Source: Candidatus Gastranaerophilales bacterium (GTDB lineage Bacteria > Cyanobacteriota > Vampirovibrionia > Gastranaerophilales > Gastranaerophilaceae). Taken from it: DNA of 64,000 nt. The notes under the pieces were generated by a model. That model was not told where the DNA came from and made no database searches. It worked only from the letters and a program-made list of their open reading frames with translations. Below are positions 52,616 to 61,739 of this stretch, one piece after another (positions within the stretch are counted from its first letter, which is position 1; every line of letters starts with the position of its first letter). The position numbers were made by a program, and so were the translations under genes. The DNA lies in assembly GCA_944323425.1 (NCBI GenBank), contig CALUSL010000008.1, positions 1-64,000 of the forward strand. The letters are read 5' to 3'.

Positions 52616-53686
52616 TTATTTTTTTGTTTTTACTTTTTCTTCTTTTCTTTTTATATAATCTTGAACCATATCAAGATAAACCAGTTTGTTTTCCTGATTA
52701 TTGCTATCAATATTTATTGCTTTTCTGTATGTTAGAATTGCTTTTTCAAGATTGTCCATCATAAAATATGTATTGCCGATGAATGTATATGTTTTTGCAT
52801 CATCAGGTTTTAGCTCTGCAGCTTTTTCGTATAATTCTACGGCTTCTTTCAGTTTGGACTGTTCTACGTAAATATTTGCAATCAGAATATATGCATTTGG
52901 CATTTGCGGATTAATCGAAATAGCTTCTTCGTATTTTTTCAGAGCCATATCCGTATTGCCTGCATCAGAATAGCTGATACCGTGGCATACATATACCTGA
53001 TAGAATTTTGGATCTATTTCATAGCATTTATTAAAGTATTTTTCTGCATTCGCAAAATCTCTAATGGATGAATATGAATTTGCTATACAAAGACAAGCTT
53101 TAACATTTTTTTTGTCAGCCTGCATTGCTTTTTTCAGTGCGGTAATTGCATCTGTATACAGATGCATACTCATAAGAACACTTGCTTTACTGATATAATT
53201 TTCCGGATCATCAGGGTTCAGCGCAATAGCTTTGTCATAATAGATATTGGCTGAAATATAATCTTTATTGTCCTGATATAAAAGACCGATTGCATTATAT
53301 AATTGTGCATTATCCGGATTTATTTCCAGAGCTTTTACATAATTTTGCATTGCGAGTGTAAAGTTTCCCAGCTCTGCATAAGCATTACCGAGATTCAAAT
53401 GAATAGAAAAATTTTCTGTTTCAATTTCAGATGCGCGTGTATAGTAATTTATTGACTTGTTGATATCCTCAAAATAGAAATACAAACTTCCGGCATTTAT
53501 TAGTGCCTGAACTTCATTAGGATTGATTTTCAAAAGTTTTTCATAAACATCCAGTGCTTCTTTGTAAAGTTTGTGGAGGATATAAAATTTTCCCAACTCA
53601 ATATAGTTGTCCTGATTGTCAGGATCGGCTTCTATTTTTTTTATTAACTCTTCTCTGATATCATTTTCTCTGCTAATTTTATCCAT
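52616..53686 (-). CDS. TPR-repeat protein
   Basis: A 356-residue protein made almost wholly of about nine 34-residue TPR units (for example YIELGKFYILHKLYKEALDV, IHLNLGNAYAELGNFTLAMQ, AYILIANIYVEQSKLKEAVE). There is no signal peptide or membrane helix. The basic end (IKRKEEKVKTKK) is cytosolic. TPR solenoids bind peptides or build complexes; the partner is not evident. It probably heads the transcript that continues into the Tic20-like gene, metY and apt (gaps of 16-17 bases). Confidence 0.85.
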   Translation of the reverse strand: MDKISRENDIREELIKKIEADPDNQDNYIELGKFYILHKLYKEALDVYEKLLKINPNEVQALINAGSLYFYFEDINKSINYYTRASEIETENFSIHLNLGNAYAELGNFTLAMQNYVKALEINPDNAQLYNAIGLLYQDNKDYISANIYYDKAIALNPDDPENYISKASVLMSMHLYTDAITALKKAMQADKKNVKACLCIANSYSSIRDFANAEKYFNKCYEIDPKFYQVYVCHGISYSDAGNTDMALKKYEEAISINPQMPNAYILIANIYVEQSKLKEAVELYEKAAELKPDDAKTYTFIGNTYFMMDNLEKAILTYRKAINIDSNNQENKLVYLDMVQDYIKRKEEKVKTKK

Positions 53687-53833
53687 ACTAGTATATTACT
53701 ACAATTTTTTGAAAAATCCAAATTATCCGCCAAATTATCCTTTTTGATATAAAATGTAATAGCGCACAGGTTGGTTTTACTAACCCGACAACGATACACT
53801 CCGGACTATGAAAACAGAAAAGGAAAAGACAAA

Positions 53834-54964
53834 ATGCAGTTTAATCGTGCCTCATATCTAAATACACGTCGTGATGCGTGGGTAGAAATAAATCTTGATA
53901 GTATTGAAAAAAACATACTGGAATTTAAAAAATATTTGAAATCCGGTGCAAAACTTTTTGCGGTTGTTAAGGCTGATGCATACGGGCATGGAGCTGTTAT
54001 GATTGCGCCTATTTTACTTGCTTCCGGTGTGGATTTTCTGGGTGTTTCTTCAATTGATGAGGGTATGCAGCTTAGAGAAGCAAAGATTGATGCACCTATT
54101 CTTGTGCTCGGTGCTGTGCCTGTATGGGCTGTGGATTGGGCTGCGACAAACAACATATCTATTTCTGTCTTTTCTGATGAACATATTGAGGCATGTAAGC
54201 TGTCATATGAAAAAACAAAAATAAAACCGAAAGTTCATGTAAAGATTGATACAGGCATGAATCGTATAGGTGTAAGACCGGATAGGGCTGTAGATTATAT
54301 TAGAAAAATACAAAATTGCGATTTTATTGAACTGGAAGGGATTTTTACGCATTTTGCCAGTGCCGAAGAAGACGGAAGAACCAGAGAGCAGTATAGAAAA
54401 TTTCGCAGCGTAATTGATAATGTCGATACGAAAGGATTGTTAATTCATTGCTGCAATACGGCTGCTGTCGCTTCTTACAACTATATGGATTACAACATGG
54501 CACGTGTGGGTATAGGTATTTACGGGCTTCAACCGGATTTGCCGTCCGGTGTTGTTCCGCCGGAGTTGCATCAGGCAATTTCATTGAGGGGACGTATTAC
54601 TAATATTCATGAAGCAGAAAAAGATGAAGGTGTCAGCTATTCTCATACTTTCATAACTAACTGTCCGACCAAAATAGCAACTATTCCTATGGGATATGCT
54701 GACGGGGTTCCGAGAAAACTTTCTAATAAAATTTACGGAATAATTAACGGTAAAAAAGTTAAACAAATCGGCAATATTACAATGGATCAGATGATGTTCG
54801 ATGTTTCGGGCTGTGATGTCAATGAAGGTGATATTATCACTCTTCTAGGGCAGGACGGCGCTGAATTTATTCCGGTTGATGAATGGGCAAATATTCTCGG
54901 CACAATAAACTATGAGCTTACCTGCGCACTAAAAGTCAGGCTTGCGAGAGTTTATACAAGATAA
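53834..54964 (+). CDS. alr: Alanine racemase
   Basis: A 376-residue PLP enzyme of fold type III. The PLP lysine is in LFAVVKADAYGHGAV (K46); the second catalytic residue is in the YSHTF region; VHVKIDTGMNRIGVRP and MARVGIGIYGLQPD are conserved. It supplies D-Ala for Ddl. The ATG at 53834, preceded by AAGGAAA, is preferred to a TTG at 53771 because the enzyme's first strand (AWVEINLDSI) then lies near the N-terminus. It converges on fliI with a 2-base gap. Confidence 0.94.
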   Translation: MQFNRASYLNTRRDAWVEINLDSIEKNILEFKKYLKSGAKLFAVVKADAYGHGAVMIAPILLASGVDFLGVSSIDEGMQLREAKIDAPILVLGAVPVWAVDWAATNNISISVFSDEHIEACKLSYEKTKIKPKVHVKIDTGMNRIGVRPDRAVDYIRKIQNCDFIELEGIFTHFASAEEDGRTREQYRKFRSVIDNVDTKGLLIHCCNTAAVASYNYMDYNMARVGIGIYGLQPDLPSGVVPPELHQAISLRGRITNIHEAEKDEGVSYSHTFITNCPTKIATIPMGYADGVPRKLSNKIYGIINGKKVKQIGNITMDQMMFDVSGCDVNEGDIITLLGQDGAEFIPVDEWANILGTINYELTCALKVRLARVYTR

Positions 54965-54966
54965 TT

Positions 54967-56280
54967 TTAAACTTTTTCTGCCAGAGATATAAGTTTATCT
55001 ATTGTTTCGTCATACGCGGTTTTTTCGTCAATAGACTGCTGTAAAAATGCATTAATGTCATTCATGTATTTTATTGCTTTGTCTGTGACGGGATCGCTGC
55101 CGTTCACGTAGGCACCTATATTGATTAAATCTTCATTCTTTTTGTATGCTGCAAGAAGGTTTCTTATTTTACCGGCAGCTTTGATATGTTCTTTTGTTGT
55201 GACCTCTTTCATTACACGGCTAATGCTTTCTAATACGTCAACTGCCGGATAATGGTTTTTATGGGCAAGATCTCTGGAAAGCATTATGTGACCGTCCAGA
55301 ATACTTCTTGCTGTGTCAGAAATCGGCTCGTTGAAGTCGTCACCTTCGACAAGTACTGTATAAAGACCGGTAATAGTGCCGAATTCATTGCTTCCTGCTC
55401 TCTCCAAAAGTTTGGGCATAAGTGCAAAAACAGAAGGTGTGTATCCTCTTGTTGCCGGCGGTTCTCCTACGGCAAGCCCTACTTCTCTCTGTGCCATTGC
55501 AATACGTGTTACACTATCTAACATAAATAATACGTCTTTGCCCTGGTCTCTAAAATATTCGGCAATGGCTGTAGCGACAAAGCCTGCTTTGATTTTTACA
55601 AGAGAGGGCTGTTCTGATGTAGCAACTACCACGATTGAACGTTTCATTCCTTCGGGTCCTAATGTGCTTTCAATAAATTCTCTTACTTCTCGTCCGCGTT
55701 CTCCAATCAAGGCTATAACGTTTAAGTCCGCATTCGTGTTTTTTGCCATCATTGCGAGTGTTGTACTTTTGCCCACACCGGAACCCGCAAAAACTCCGAG
55801 TCTCTGACCTTTTCCTGCTGTTATAAATCCATCTATCGCTCTTATGCCCAGAGAAAGAGGTGTTCTTATAAGCTGCCTGTTTAGTGGATTTATTATTTCG
55901 GCGTGAGTTGAATACGTGGTTTCTGTGTTGACGTCTCCAAGGCTGTCAATCGGCTGTCCGAGTCCATCCAAAACACGTCCTATAAGCTGGGGACCGACTT
56001 TGATTTGCATTGGTGCACCGGTATTTGTAACTATTGCCCCCGGTCTTAGCCCGTCCATAGATCCAAGCGGCATAAGCAGCAATTTTTTTGTTTTAAATCC
56101 AACGACTTCTGCCCACATAGGTTTTTCGTTGAGGTCGTTATAAATATAACAAAGGTCGCCAATACTGGCTTTCGGACCATCAGATTCTATTATTAACCCT
56201 ATAATCTGGGTAACCTTCCCTACTTCGACCGATGGTTTTGTTTCATTAATTATTTTTTTGTATCTAGTTAAGTTTATCAT
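54967..56280 (-). CDS. fliI: Flagellar export ATPase FliI
   Basis: A 437-residue F1-beta-like ATPase that powers unfolding and entry of flagellar type III substrates. Walker A is GVFAGSGVGKSTTLAMMAKN; further signs are VIALIGERGREVREFIE, DVLFMLDSVTRIAMAQREVG and GEPPATRGYTPSVFALMPKL. It is the last gene of fliF-fliG-fliH-fliI; the usual fliJ does not follow. It overlaps fliH by 17 bases. Confidence 0.94.
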   Translation of the reverse strand: MINLTRYKKIINETKPSVEVGKVTQIIGLIIESDGPKASIGDLCYIYNDLNEKPMWAEVVGFKTKKLLLMPLGSMDGLRPGAIVTNTGAPMQIKVGPQLIGRVLDGLGQPIDSLGDVNTETTYSTHAEIINPLNRQLIRTPLSLGIRAIDGFITAGKGQRLGVFAGSGVGKSTTLAMMAKNTNADLNVIALIGERGREVREFIESTLGPEGMKRSIVVVATSEQPSLVKIKAGFVATAIAEYFRDQGKDVLFMLDSVTRIAMAQREVGLAVGEPPATRGYTPSVFALMPKLLERAGSNEFGTITGLYTVLVEGDDFNEPISDTARSILDGHIMLSRDLAHKNHYPAVDVLESISRVMKEVTTKEHIKAAGKIRNLLAAYKKNEDLINIGAYVNGSDPVTDKAIKYMNDINAFLQQSIDEKTAYDETIDKLISLAEKV

Positions 56281-57052
56281 TGTTTATATTCATATCACTG
56301 ACTTCACGGACAAGTTCGGCTTCCGGAACGGAGTTCATTTCATTTATTAGTTTTTGATAAATTTGTTCGATTTGACCGCTCATTCTTGTGTCAATTCTTG
56401 AATCAATGCTTTCTATGATTGTGCCGTCAGCGGATACAGACGGATCTTCCTGAATTTTTATGGTTTTAAGTCCGTGTATTTTACTTTTCATATCATCTGC
56501 AATAGCATACATTTTGTTAATCATTTCAGGATTTGCAATTATTGTTATTTCTTCTTTTTCGCTGAGCTGGTTTATTGCTTCTTCCACAAGTGTTCTTAAA
56601 ATTTTCGGATTTTGTATAAGTTCCTGTTTACAAACTTTTTTCGCAATATCCGTGATTAAGTCAAGAATATCAAGATGAGCTGATTTGATAATTTTATTTT
56701 TCAGCTCGAATGTACACTTTGCAAACTCATCAACATTTTGTATTCTGTCTTCAAGTTCGGTTGTGATTTTTTCTTTGCCTTCTGCGTAACCTGCATTAAA
56801 ACCTTCTTCTTTTGCTGCTTCTGTGATGGTTTCTGTTTGGGATTCAGCTTCGAGCTGTGCCTGTTTTATGATATTTTCTGCCTGCGTGCGTGCCTGTGCA
56901 ATTATGCCCTGAGCTTCAAGTTTAGCATCGGCAACTATTTTTTCTGCTATTTTTTTTGCTTCGACTACTTCTTTGTTTAATATTTGATTTCCTTCTGTGT
57001 TAATGGTGAAGGAGTTTCCAAAATTTATTTTGTTGCTTTCAATTCTACTCAA
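56264..57052 (-). CDS. fliH: Flagellar assembly protein FliH
   Basis: A 262-residue regulator of FliI. Residues ~25-90 form an Ala/Glu-rich coiled coil (AKKIAEKIVADAKLEAQGII) typical of the FliH/V-ATPase-E stalk. The C-terminal domain contains EDPSVSADGTIIESIDSRID, the conserved second half. Its position between fliG and fliI confirms the call. The start has SNKINFGNSF, a chance or lineage-specific match to the F-G motif of other proteins here. It overlaps fliG by 8 bases. Confidence 0.87.
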   Translation of the reverse strand: MSRIESNKINFGNSFTINTEGNQILNKEVVEAKKIAEKIVADAKLEAQGIIAQARTQAENIIKQAQLEAESQTETITEAAKEEGFNAGYAEGKEKITTELEDRIQNVDEFAKCTFELKNKIIKSAHLDILDLITDIAKKVCKQELIQNPKILRTLVEEAINQLSEKEEITIIANPEMINKMYAIADDMKSKIHGLKTIKIQEDPSVSADGTIIESIDSRIDTRMSGQIEQIYQKLINEMNSVPEAELVREVSDMNINNDKLN

Positions 57053-58076
57053 TGTATTCGTCCTCTTGAGAATCTCTGGTTATGATGATTTCGCCTGCAG
57101 CTTCAAGTGCACGGATTATGCCGACAATTTTTGTTTGTTTTTCCTGAACTTCTTTTGCACGGACAGGACCCATGTATTCAAGTTCTTCTTTCAGCATAGC
57201 CTGAGCACGTTCTGACATGTTTGAATATATTTTTTCTTTGATTTCGTCTCTTACGCCTTTGAGTGAGATGGCGAGGTCTCTCATATCGACTTCTCTGATA
57301 ATACGTTGAATAGCATTATCTTTAAGCTGTATAATATCTTCAAATACGAACATAAGTTCTCTTACCCCCTCTGCAAGGGCAAGGTTTTTAAGTTCAAGAT
57401 ATTCAAGAACATTTTTTTCTGTGGCACGGTCAGAACGGTTAAGAATGTTCGCCAGTGAACCGACACCACCGGCTTTTGAAAAGTCCTGAGCAACAACTGA
57501 TGAAAACTTGCTTTCTACGATTTTTTCTATTTCTGAAATAATTTCAGGATTCGTGGAATTCATGTCAGCAATTTTGAACGCAACCTGTGCCTGAACATCA
57601 GGAGGTAAACTGTTTAGAACTTTGGCAGAGTTTTCCGGTTTTAAATAAGCAAGAATAAGTGCAATCAGCTGCGGGTTTTCATTTTGAAATGACGTTGCAA
57701 GCTGGGACGGATCAGCTTCATTGAAAAACTGAAAGGGGTTTGTTGTGAGCATTGTTACCAGTCTGGAAAGCATATTCTGAGCCTGTTCAGCGCCATAGGC
57801 TTTTTCTAACAATGTTCTTGCGTAATTTGTACCGCCTGATGCCAGATAATCGCTTGCGAGAAAAAGAGAGTGAAATTCTTCCAGTATCTGATTCAAAATT
57901 TCATTAGGCACTTTATTCAAACTTGCGATATCAAATGTTAATTGTTCCAAAATTTCTTCTTCTTTTATGTTTTTAAGAATTTCAGATGCCGTAGTCGGAC
58001 CGAGAGCAATAAGCAGCGCTGCTACTTTTTGTCTTGTGGTCATTGTTTCATATGTAAATGCGACTTCTCCTGCCAT
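57045..58076 (-). CDS. fliG: Flagellar motor switch protein FliG
   Basis: A 343-residue rotor protein that joins the MS ring (FliF) to the C ring and takes torque from the stator. The N-terminal domain (TRQKVAALLIALGPTTASEI), the middle domain with the EHPQ-like ENPQLIALILAYLKPE, and the C-terminal torque helix (DIIQLKDNAIQRIIREVDMR, MSERAQAMLKEELEYMGPVR) are all present. It starts 4 bases after fliF. Confidence 0.95.
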   Translation of the reverse strand: MAGEVAFTYETMTTRQKVAALLIALGPTTASEILKNIKEEEILEQLTFDIASLNKVPNEILNQILEEFHSLFLASDYLASGGTNYARTLLEKAYGAEQAQNMLSRLVTMLTTNPFQFFNEADPSQLATSFQNENPQLIALILAYLKPENSAKVLNSLPPDVQAQVAFKIADMNSTNPEIISEIEKIVESKFSSVVAQDFSKAGGVGSLANILNRSDRATEKNVLEYLELKNLALAEGVRELMFVFEDIIQLKDNAIQRIIREVDMRDLAISLKGVRDEIKEKIYSNMSERAQAMLKEELEYMGPVRAKEVQEKQTKIVGIIRALEAAGEIIITRDSQEDEYIE

Positions 58077-58080
58077 TTAT

Positions 58081-59658
58081 TTAGTCCTTAATATAAGAGA
58101 TTAATATTTTTGCTGCTTCTGATGGGTCAGCCATAATTGTATCCGTCAAATCAGTTTTCAATTTGTCGAGTTCCGGATTCAAACGGGCTTCAATTTGCGG
58201 TAATGATTCTACTTCAAATTTGTCAATCAGGTTGTCCGTGATAGTCTGCGGCGGTTCTTCATAATCTTCAAATTCTTCTTCTGCTGCTGTTTTTCCGAAT
58301 AGCGAACGGAATACAAACAGAGCTGCAAGTCCCAGAATCAAAATTATTAACATCGGAACGATTTTGTTGACAACCATTTCCTGCTGTTTTTCCTGTGCAA
58401 TTGCTTTAGAAACAGCAGCTTCCTGGGCTTTATTTGCATCAACTGCGGCAAATTGTAAGCTTGTGACATTAATTATATCACCGCGGTTCAGGTCTGCACC
58501 GCTTGCAGATATGATGAGTTTTTCAAGTTCTTCTTTTTCCTGAGTTGTTAGAATTTTGTTTACAGCAACAGCTATTGTCATCCTTTTGACGGTGCCCGGA
58601 GCATATATTATTTGTTTAACTTCTTTTGATACACTGTAATTAGTAGCTGTTTTTTGTTTTTGATAATTCAGATTTTTATTTTGTCCTGCCTGTGTTGTCG
58701 GAGCGGGAGGATTGTTTGTACCGGTTGTTGCGCCTGCTGTATTCGGGTTGGGGTTTTCATAGTTTTCCATCTCTGTCTGGGAGGATGTTAAAACACCCTG
58801 TTGAGAACCCTCTACCGGAATATAGCTTTCTATCGTAGAACGTGTACTGTTAAAATCAATGTCTGCGCTTACCTGTACAGACGCATTGTCTCTGCCCATA
58901 ATTTTGTCCAGTACATCCTGAATTTTTTGGGCAGTTTGGTTTTCGAAATTTGTTTTGTAACTTTCTATATCACTCGAACTTTTTTCGGTTTCGTCGGAAA
59001 GATTATTGCCTGACTGGTCAGTCAGAAAGACTTTTTCCGGTTTTAATCTGGGGATTGAGTATGCAACCAGATTTTTTATTGCTTTTACTTGAGAAGTTTT
59101 TAATTTGTATCCCGGTTCAAGTATAAGCATTACAGATGCGGATGGAGACTCATCTTTGTCCATAAATACAGAGCGTTCAGGGTCTGCTATCTGGACCCGA
59201 ACTTTTCTTACTCCGTTCATTTTTTCAATAGAACGTGTGAGTTCACCCTGATAAATTCTTTGTTTTGTCAATTTGTTTTTGAAATCCGTGGATCCGAGCT
59301 GCATATCATCCAGCAGTTCAAAGCCGGGTGCTGAATCTTGTATCAGGTCATTTTCTGCAACATAAATTCTGAGTTCATCAATTTTGTCAGCCGGAACGAG
59401 AACAGATTTTTTGTCGCTGCTGACTTTGTACGCATATCCGCTTTTTTTCAAACTTTCTGTAATGGCAATGGAATCTTGTTCAGAGAGGTCTGAATATAAT
59501 ACTGACCAGTTTGGTTCAAGAGATTTTGTAATAAAAAATCCTGTGACGACAAGTGTTATCGCACTTAGTATTACAATACCGAATTTTTGACCGAGTTCTA
59601 AGCCGTTCCAGAGCTTTATTAAATCATCCATAAACAGCTTAAAATAATTAGTTTCCAA
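58081..59658 (-). CDS. fliF: Flagellar MS-ring protein FliF
   Basis: About 525 residues. Two membrane helices flank the periplasmic ring-building motifs: one near the N-terminus (VILSAITLVVTGFF) and one near residue ~430 (VPMLIILILGLAALFVF). Between them are YscJ/FliF signatures (ALKIAE-like SEQDSIAITESLKKSGYAYK, TRSIEKMNGVRKVRVQIADP). The acidic C-terminal tail binds FliG. The start is uncertain: TTG at 59658 has AGGGG 5-7 bases before it; ATG at 59631 and an upstream ATG at 59724 lack a site. It heads the fliFGHI operon; fliE and flgBC are not upstream. Confidence 0.92.
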   Translation of the reverse strand: METNYFKLFMDDLIKLWNGLELGQKFGIVILSAITLVVTGFFITKSLEPNWSVLYSDLSEQDSIAITESLKKSGYAYKVSSDKKSVLVPADKIDELRIYVAENDLIQDSAPGFELLDDMQLGSTDFKNKLTKQRIYQGELTRSIEKMNGVRKVRVQIADPERSVFMDKDESPSASVMLILEPGYKLKTSQVKAIKNLVAYSIPRLKPEKVFLTDQSGNNLSDETEKSSSDIESYKTNFENQTAQKIQDVLDKIMGRDNASVQVSADIDFNSTRSTIESYIPVEGSQQGVLTSSQTEMENYENPNPNTAGATTGTNNPPAPTTQAGQNKNLNYQKQKTATNYSVSKEVKQIIYAPGTVKRMTIAVAVNKILTTQEKEELEKLIISASGADLNRGDIINVTSLQFAAVDANKAQEAAVSKAIAQEKQQEMVVNKIVPMLIILILGLAALFVFRSLFGKTAAEEEFEDYEEPPQTITDNLIDKFEVESLPQIEARLNPELDKLKTDLTDTIMADPSEAAKILISYIKD

Positions 59659-59724
59659 AGTCTCCCCTCTCTTTTGACAGAAAAATCCACTTTTACCTAA
59701 TAATAAAGATAGACTATTTTTCAT

Positions 59725-60110
59725 TGTATTTCAAATATGTTAATTTACGTTAAATTGGCTGCGGATATTTAAGTTTTACAATTCTTAATGTAAGTAAAAT
59801 GTCATGGAAACATGCTGTATTACATGGTTTGGACGATGGGAATTCATGGAAACCATGATTTTGTTTGTGTTTGGAGTTCGTGAAATGCTTGTGTTTCTTG
59901 ATATTAACGGGATACAGGCTGTTGAAACATCTTGTAACATTTCGCCATGATTGGCTTGTAAAAAGCGTCGTTGATTATATAATAAAAAGAAGGATGTCGA
60001 AATTGGCTCTGGGAGCTGAAAGACAACATGGGGAAGACCAGATATGTCTAAATTCTGGTAAAGTAGTGAATTTGATTGATTAAAAATCAAATGTTCGAAG
60101 ACAAATCGTC
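59725..60110. other. Intergenic region with inverted repeats, no supported gene
   Basis: About 390 bases between fliF and the next gene. It holds the hairpin CATGG-AAA-CCATG (59845-59857) inside a larger inverted repeat CATGGTTT (59823-59830) / AAACCATG (59850-59857). A 34-codon plus frame (59846-59950) and a longer frame ending at 60083 lack convincing ribosome sites or family features. It may hold the fliF promoter and an unknown RNA or decayed gene. Confidence 0.4.
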
Positions 60111-60122
60111 GGGGAGGACTTA

Positions 60123-60341
60123 GTGTTGAGAAGCAGAGACATGGGAAGGGCAATTGCTGTTAGACGATGGACTAATACGGCTCTGGAATGTTATAAAAGA
60201 GGGTGTATGTGCGAAGGTTGTTTTTATGCAGACTTTTTTAGCGGTACATCTCAGAAATGCCAGATGAAAGCTTCTGTTTTGGAGTTGGTTAGAGTTTTAG
60301 GCAAGCCGGATGTGGATATGCCTCAGGTTTTGGCAGATTAA
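60123..60341 (+). CDS. Small Cys-rich hypothetical protein
   Basis: A 72-residue protein from a GTG start with GGGGAGG five bases before it. Four cysteines are arranged as CYKRGCMCEGC with a fifth in QKCQMK, consistent with a metal site or a compact zinc-binding fold. The C-terminal part (KASVLELVRVLGKPDVDM) looks like a short helix. The N-terminal AVRRWTNTAL resembles a DNA- or RNA-contact segment, but this is speculative. The strong ribosome site and Cys pattern favour a real gene. It is followed after 39 bases by another small Cys protein. Confidence 0.65.
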   Translation: MLRSRDMGRAIAVRRWTNTALECYKRGCMCEGCFYADFFSGTSQKCQMKASVLELVRVLGKPDVDMPQVLAD

Positions 60342-60380
60342 CAGAAAAGTACTATAATATTACATTGGGAAATGTAGTTT

Positions 60381-60566
60381 ATGTATGAAAACAAATCTGT
60401 TAAAAATTTTGTAGGTATTATTTTTACTTGCTGTAATGTATACGGACGTTTGTATAAAAACAAGGACGGTACAGCTTACGTAGGAAGATGTCCGAAGTGT
60501 ATGAAATCATTGCGGTTGAAAATAGGACCGGGCGGATGTCATTCAAGGTTTTTCTATGCCGGCTAG
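60381..60566 (+). CDS. Small zinc-ribbon-like protein
   Basis: A 61-residue protein with FTCCNVYGRLY and GRCPKCMKSL, spaced like a rubredoxin-type or zinc ribbon with a loop of about 20 residues (CC ... CPKC), then GPGGCHSRFFYAG. Similar short proteins are, as far as I recall, widespread in bacteria, without known function. The ribosome site (GGGA) is weak. It overlaps the end of the convergent metallopeptidase-like gene by four bases. It may be co-transcribed with the Cys-rich gene before it. Confidence 0.65.
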   Translation: MYENKSVKNFVGIIFTCCNVYGRLYKNKDGTAYVGRCPKCMKSLRLKIGPGGCHSRFFYAG

Positions 60567-61642
60567 GTATTAAATAATTTTTCTATTGAGTTGGGGAATA
60601 AAGATTTGAGATATTCTGAGGATTTTGTATATTCCTTCAGTGCTTTTTCGCCGTATTTTCTTGCATCAATTTCAAGAAAATTATCATAGTATTGTGCTCT
60701 GTTTAAGCTGTTAGGATTGTAAAAAATATCTGCTATGTAAAATTTGCGGGCAAGGTCTATTTCTCTTTTTGAAAGATTTGAGTTTTTGGGTATTTTACCA
60801 AATAAAAAATTAAAAAATCCCAATTGTTTTTTCAAAAATTTCTGGTACTGATGTCTTATTTCATGATTTATAGTATTTACCAGATTTTCTTTTTTAGCAT
60901 TTAATTTTGTGTTGATAGATATGCAGTTAGAAAAAGCAAAACCCTTTGTAGCCGGAATGTTGATAAATTTTAGCTTAATTTTCTGGTTTTCGAGATTATG
61001 ACTTTTTTTTGCGGATTCAAAAATTTCTTTCACAAAATCTATACTGTTATAATTTCTAATAAACAGGAAAGGGTCATTTTTCAGTTTTTCAATATTGGCA
61101 GTGTTTGTTAGTATTGTTTTTTCAATGAATTTTTCATTACTATTTTTTGCAGCTATTGTTTCTATATATTTTCTGTTTTTATTTCTTTTGCTAAATTCTT
61201 CATAGCACTGTTTTTCTATTGATGAGCCGTCAGAGAATTTTTTAATATCTAATTTTACACGGGTTATAATATTGCGGTCATTTTGTTTTTTTACGAATAA
61301 TTTTTCAGTGATATTCTGTGTTTTTTGCTCTTGTTGAAATCTTTGTCTTTTAATTTCTCTATATTTGTGTTGATTGAAAGGAATATCACTGTACTCACTT
61401 ATCTCTGTAATATTGTTATTCTTGTCTTTTGTTATTCTTTTTATCAGTGTATTGTTTTTTGTTCTGTATGAAGAAATTATTTTTTTTCCCGCACCAAAGT
61501 CTGTTTCAATTTCTGTTATGTCCATTGATGTGGCGTGTTCGGGGATATTATGGTTAAATAATTTTTTTAATCCGGAAATTTTGATTCCTGTTTGTTTTGA
61601 TAAAAGTCTGCAGCCTGCCGGAGTATAAATATTTTTTATCAT
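60563..61642 (-). CDS. HExxH-motif protein, putative metallopeptidase
   Basis: A 359-residue protein of unknown family. Residues 250-254 are H-E-I-R-H within NTINHEIRHQYQKFL, the HExxH zinc site of gluzincin/metzincin-type peptidases, in a helix and preceded by a beta strand as expected. A candidate third ligand lies in NFLEIDARKYGEKAL about 80 residues later. The N-terminal ~190 residues are Lys/Asn-rich and unlike any fold I know. No signal peptide is seen (start MIKNIYTPAGCRL). Proteolytic activity is a hypothesis from the motif alone. It is divergent from the pepT-like gene. Confidence 0.6.
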   Translation of the reverse strand: MIKNIYTPAGCRLLSKQTGIKISGLKKLFNHNIPEHATSMDITEIETDFGAGKKIISSYRTKNNTLIKRITKDKNNNITEISEYSDIPFNQHKYREIKRQRFQQEQKTQNITEKLFVKKQNDRNIITRVKLDIKKFSDGSSIEKQCYEEFSKRNKNRKYIETIAAKNSNEKFIEKTILTNTANIEKLKNDPFLFIRNYNSIDFVKEIFESAKKSHNLENQKIKLKFINIPATKGFAFSNCISINTKLNAKKENLVNTINHEIRHQYQKFLKKQLGFFNFLFGKIPKNSNLSKREIDLARKFYIADIFYNPNSLNRAQYYDNFLEIDARKYGEKALKEYTKSSEYLKSLFPNSIEKLFNT

Positions 61643-61739
61643 AATTTGTATTCTAGTTTTATTTCAATTAATTAAAAACGGTGATTTACAAAATTTGCTA
61701 AAGTATTTATCATATTTATGAAAAGTAAAGGAGTTTGAT

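Noticed and set aside
59865-60083. 72-codon plus frame upstream of the Cys-rich gene
   Set aside because: No ribosome site at the start; the internal ATG has the purine tract directly abutting it; no recognisable features.
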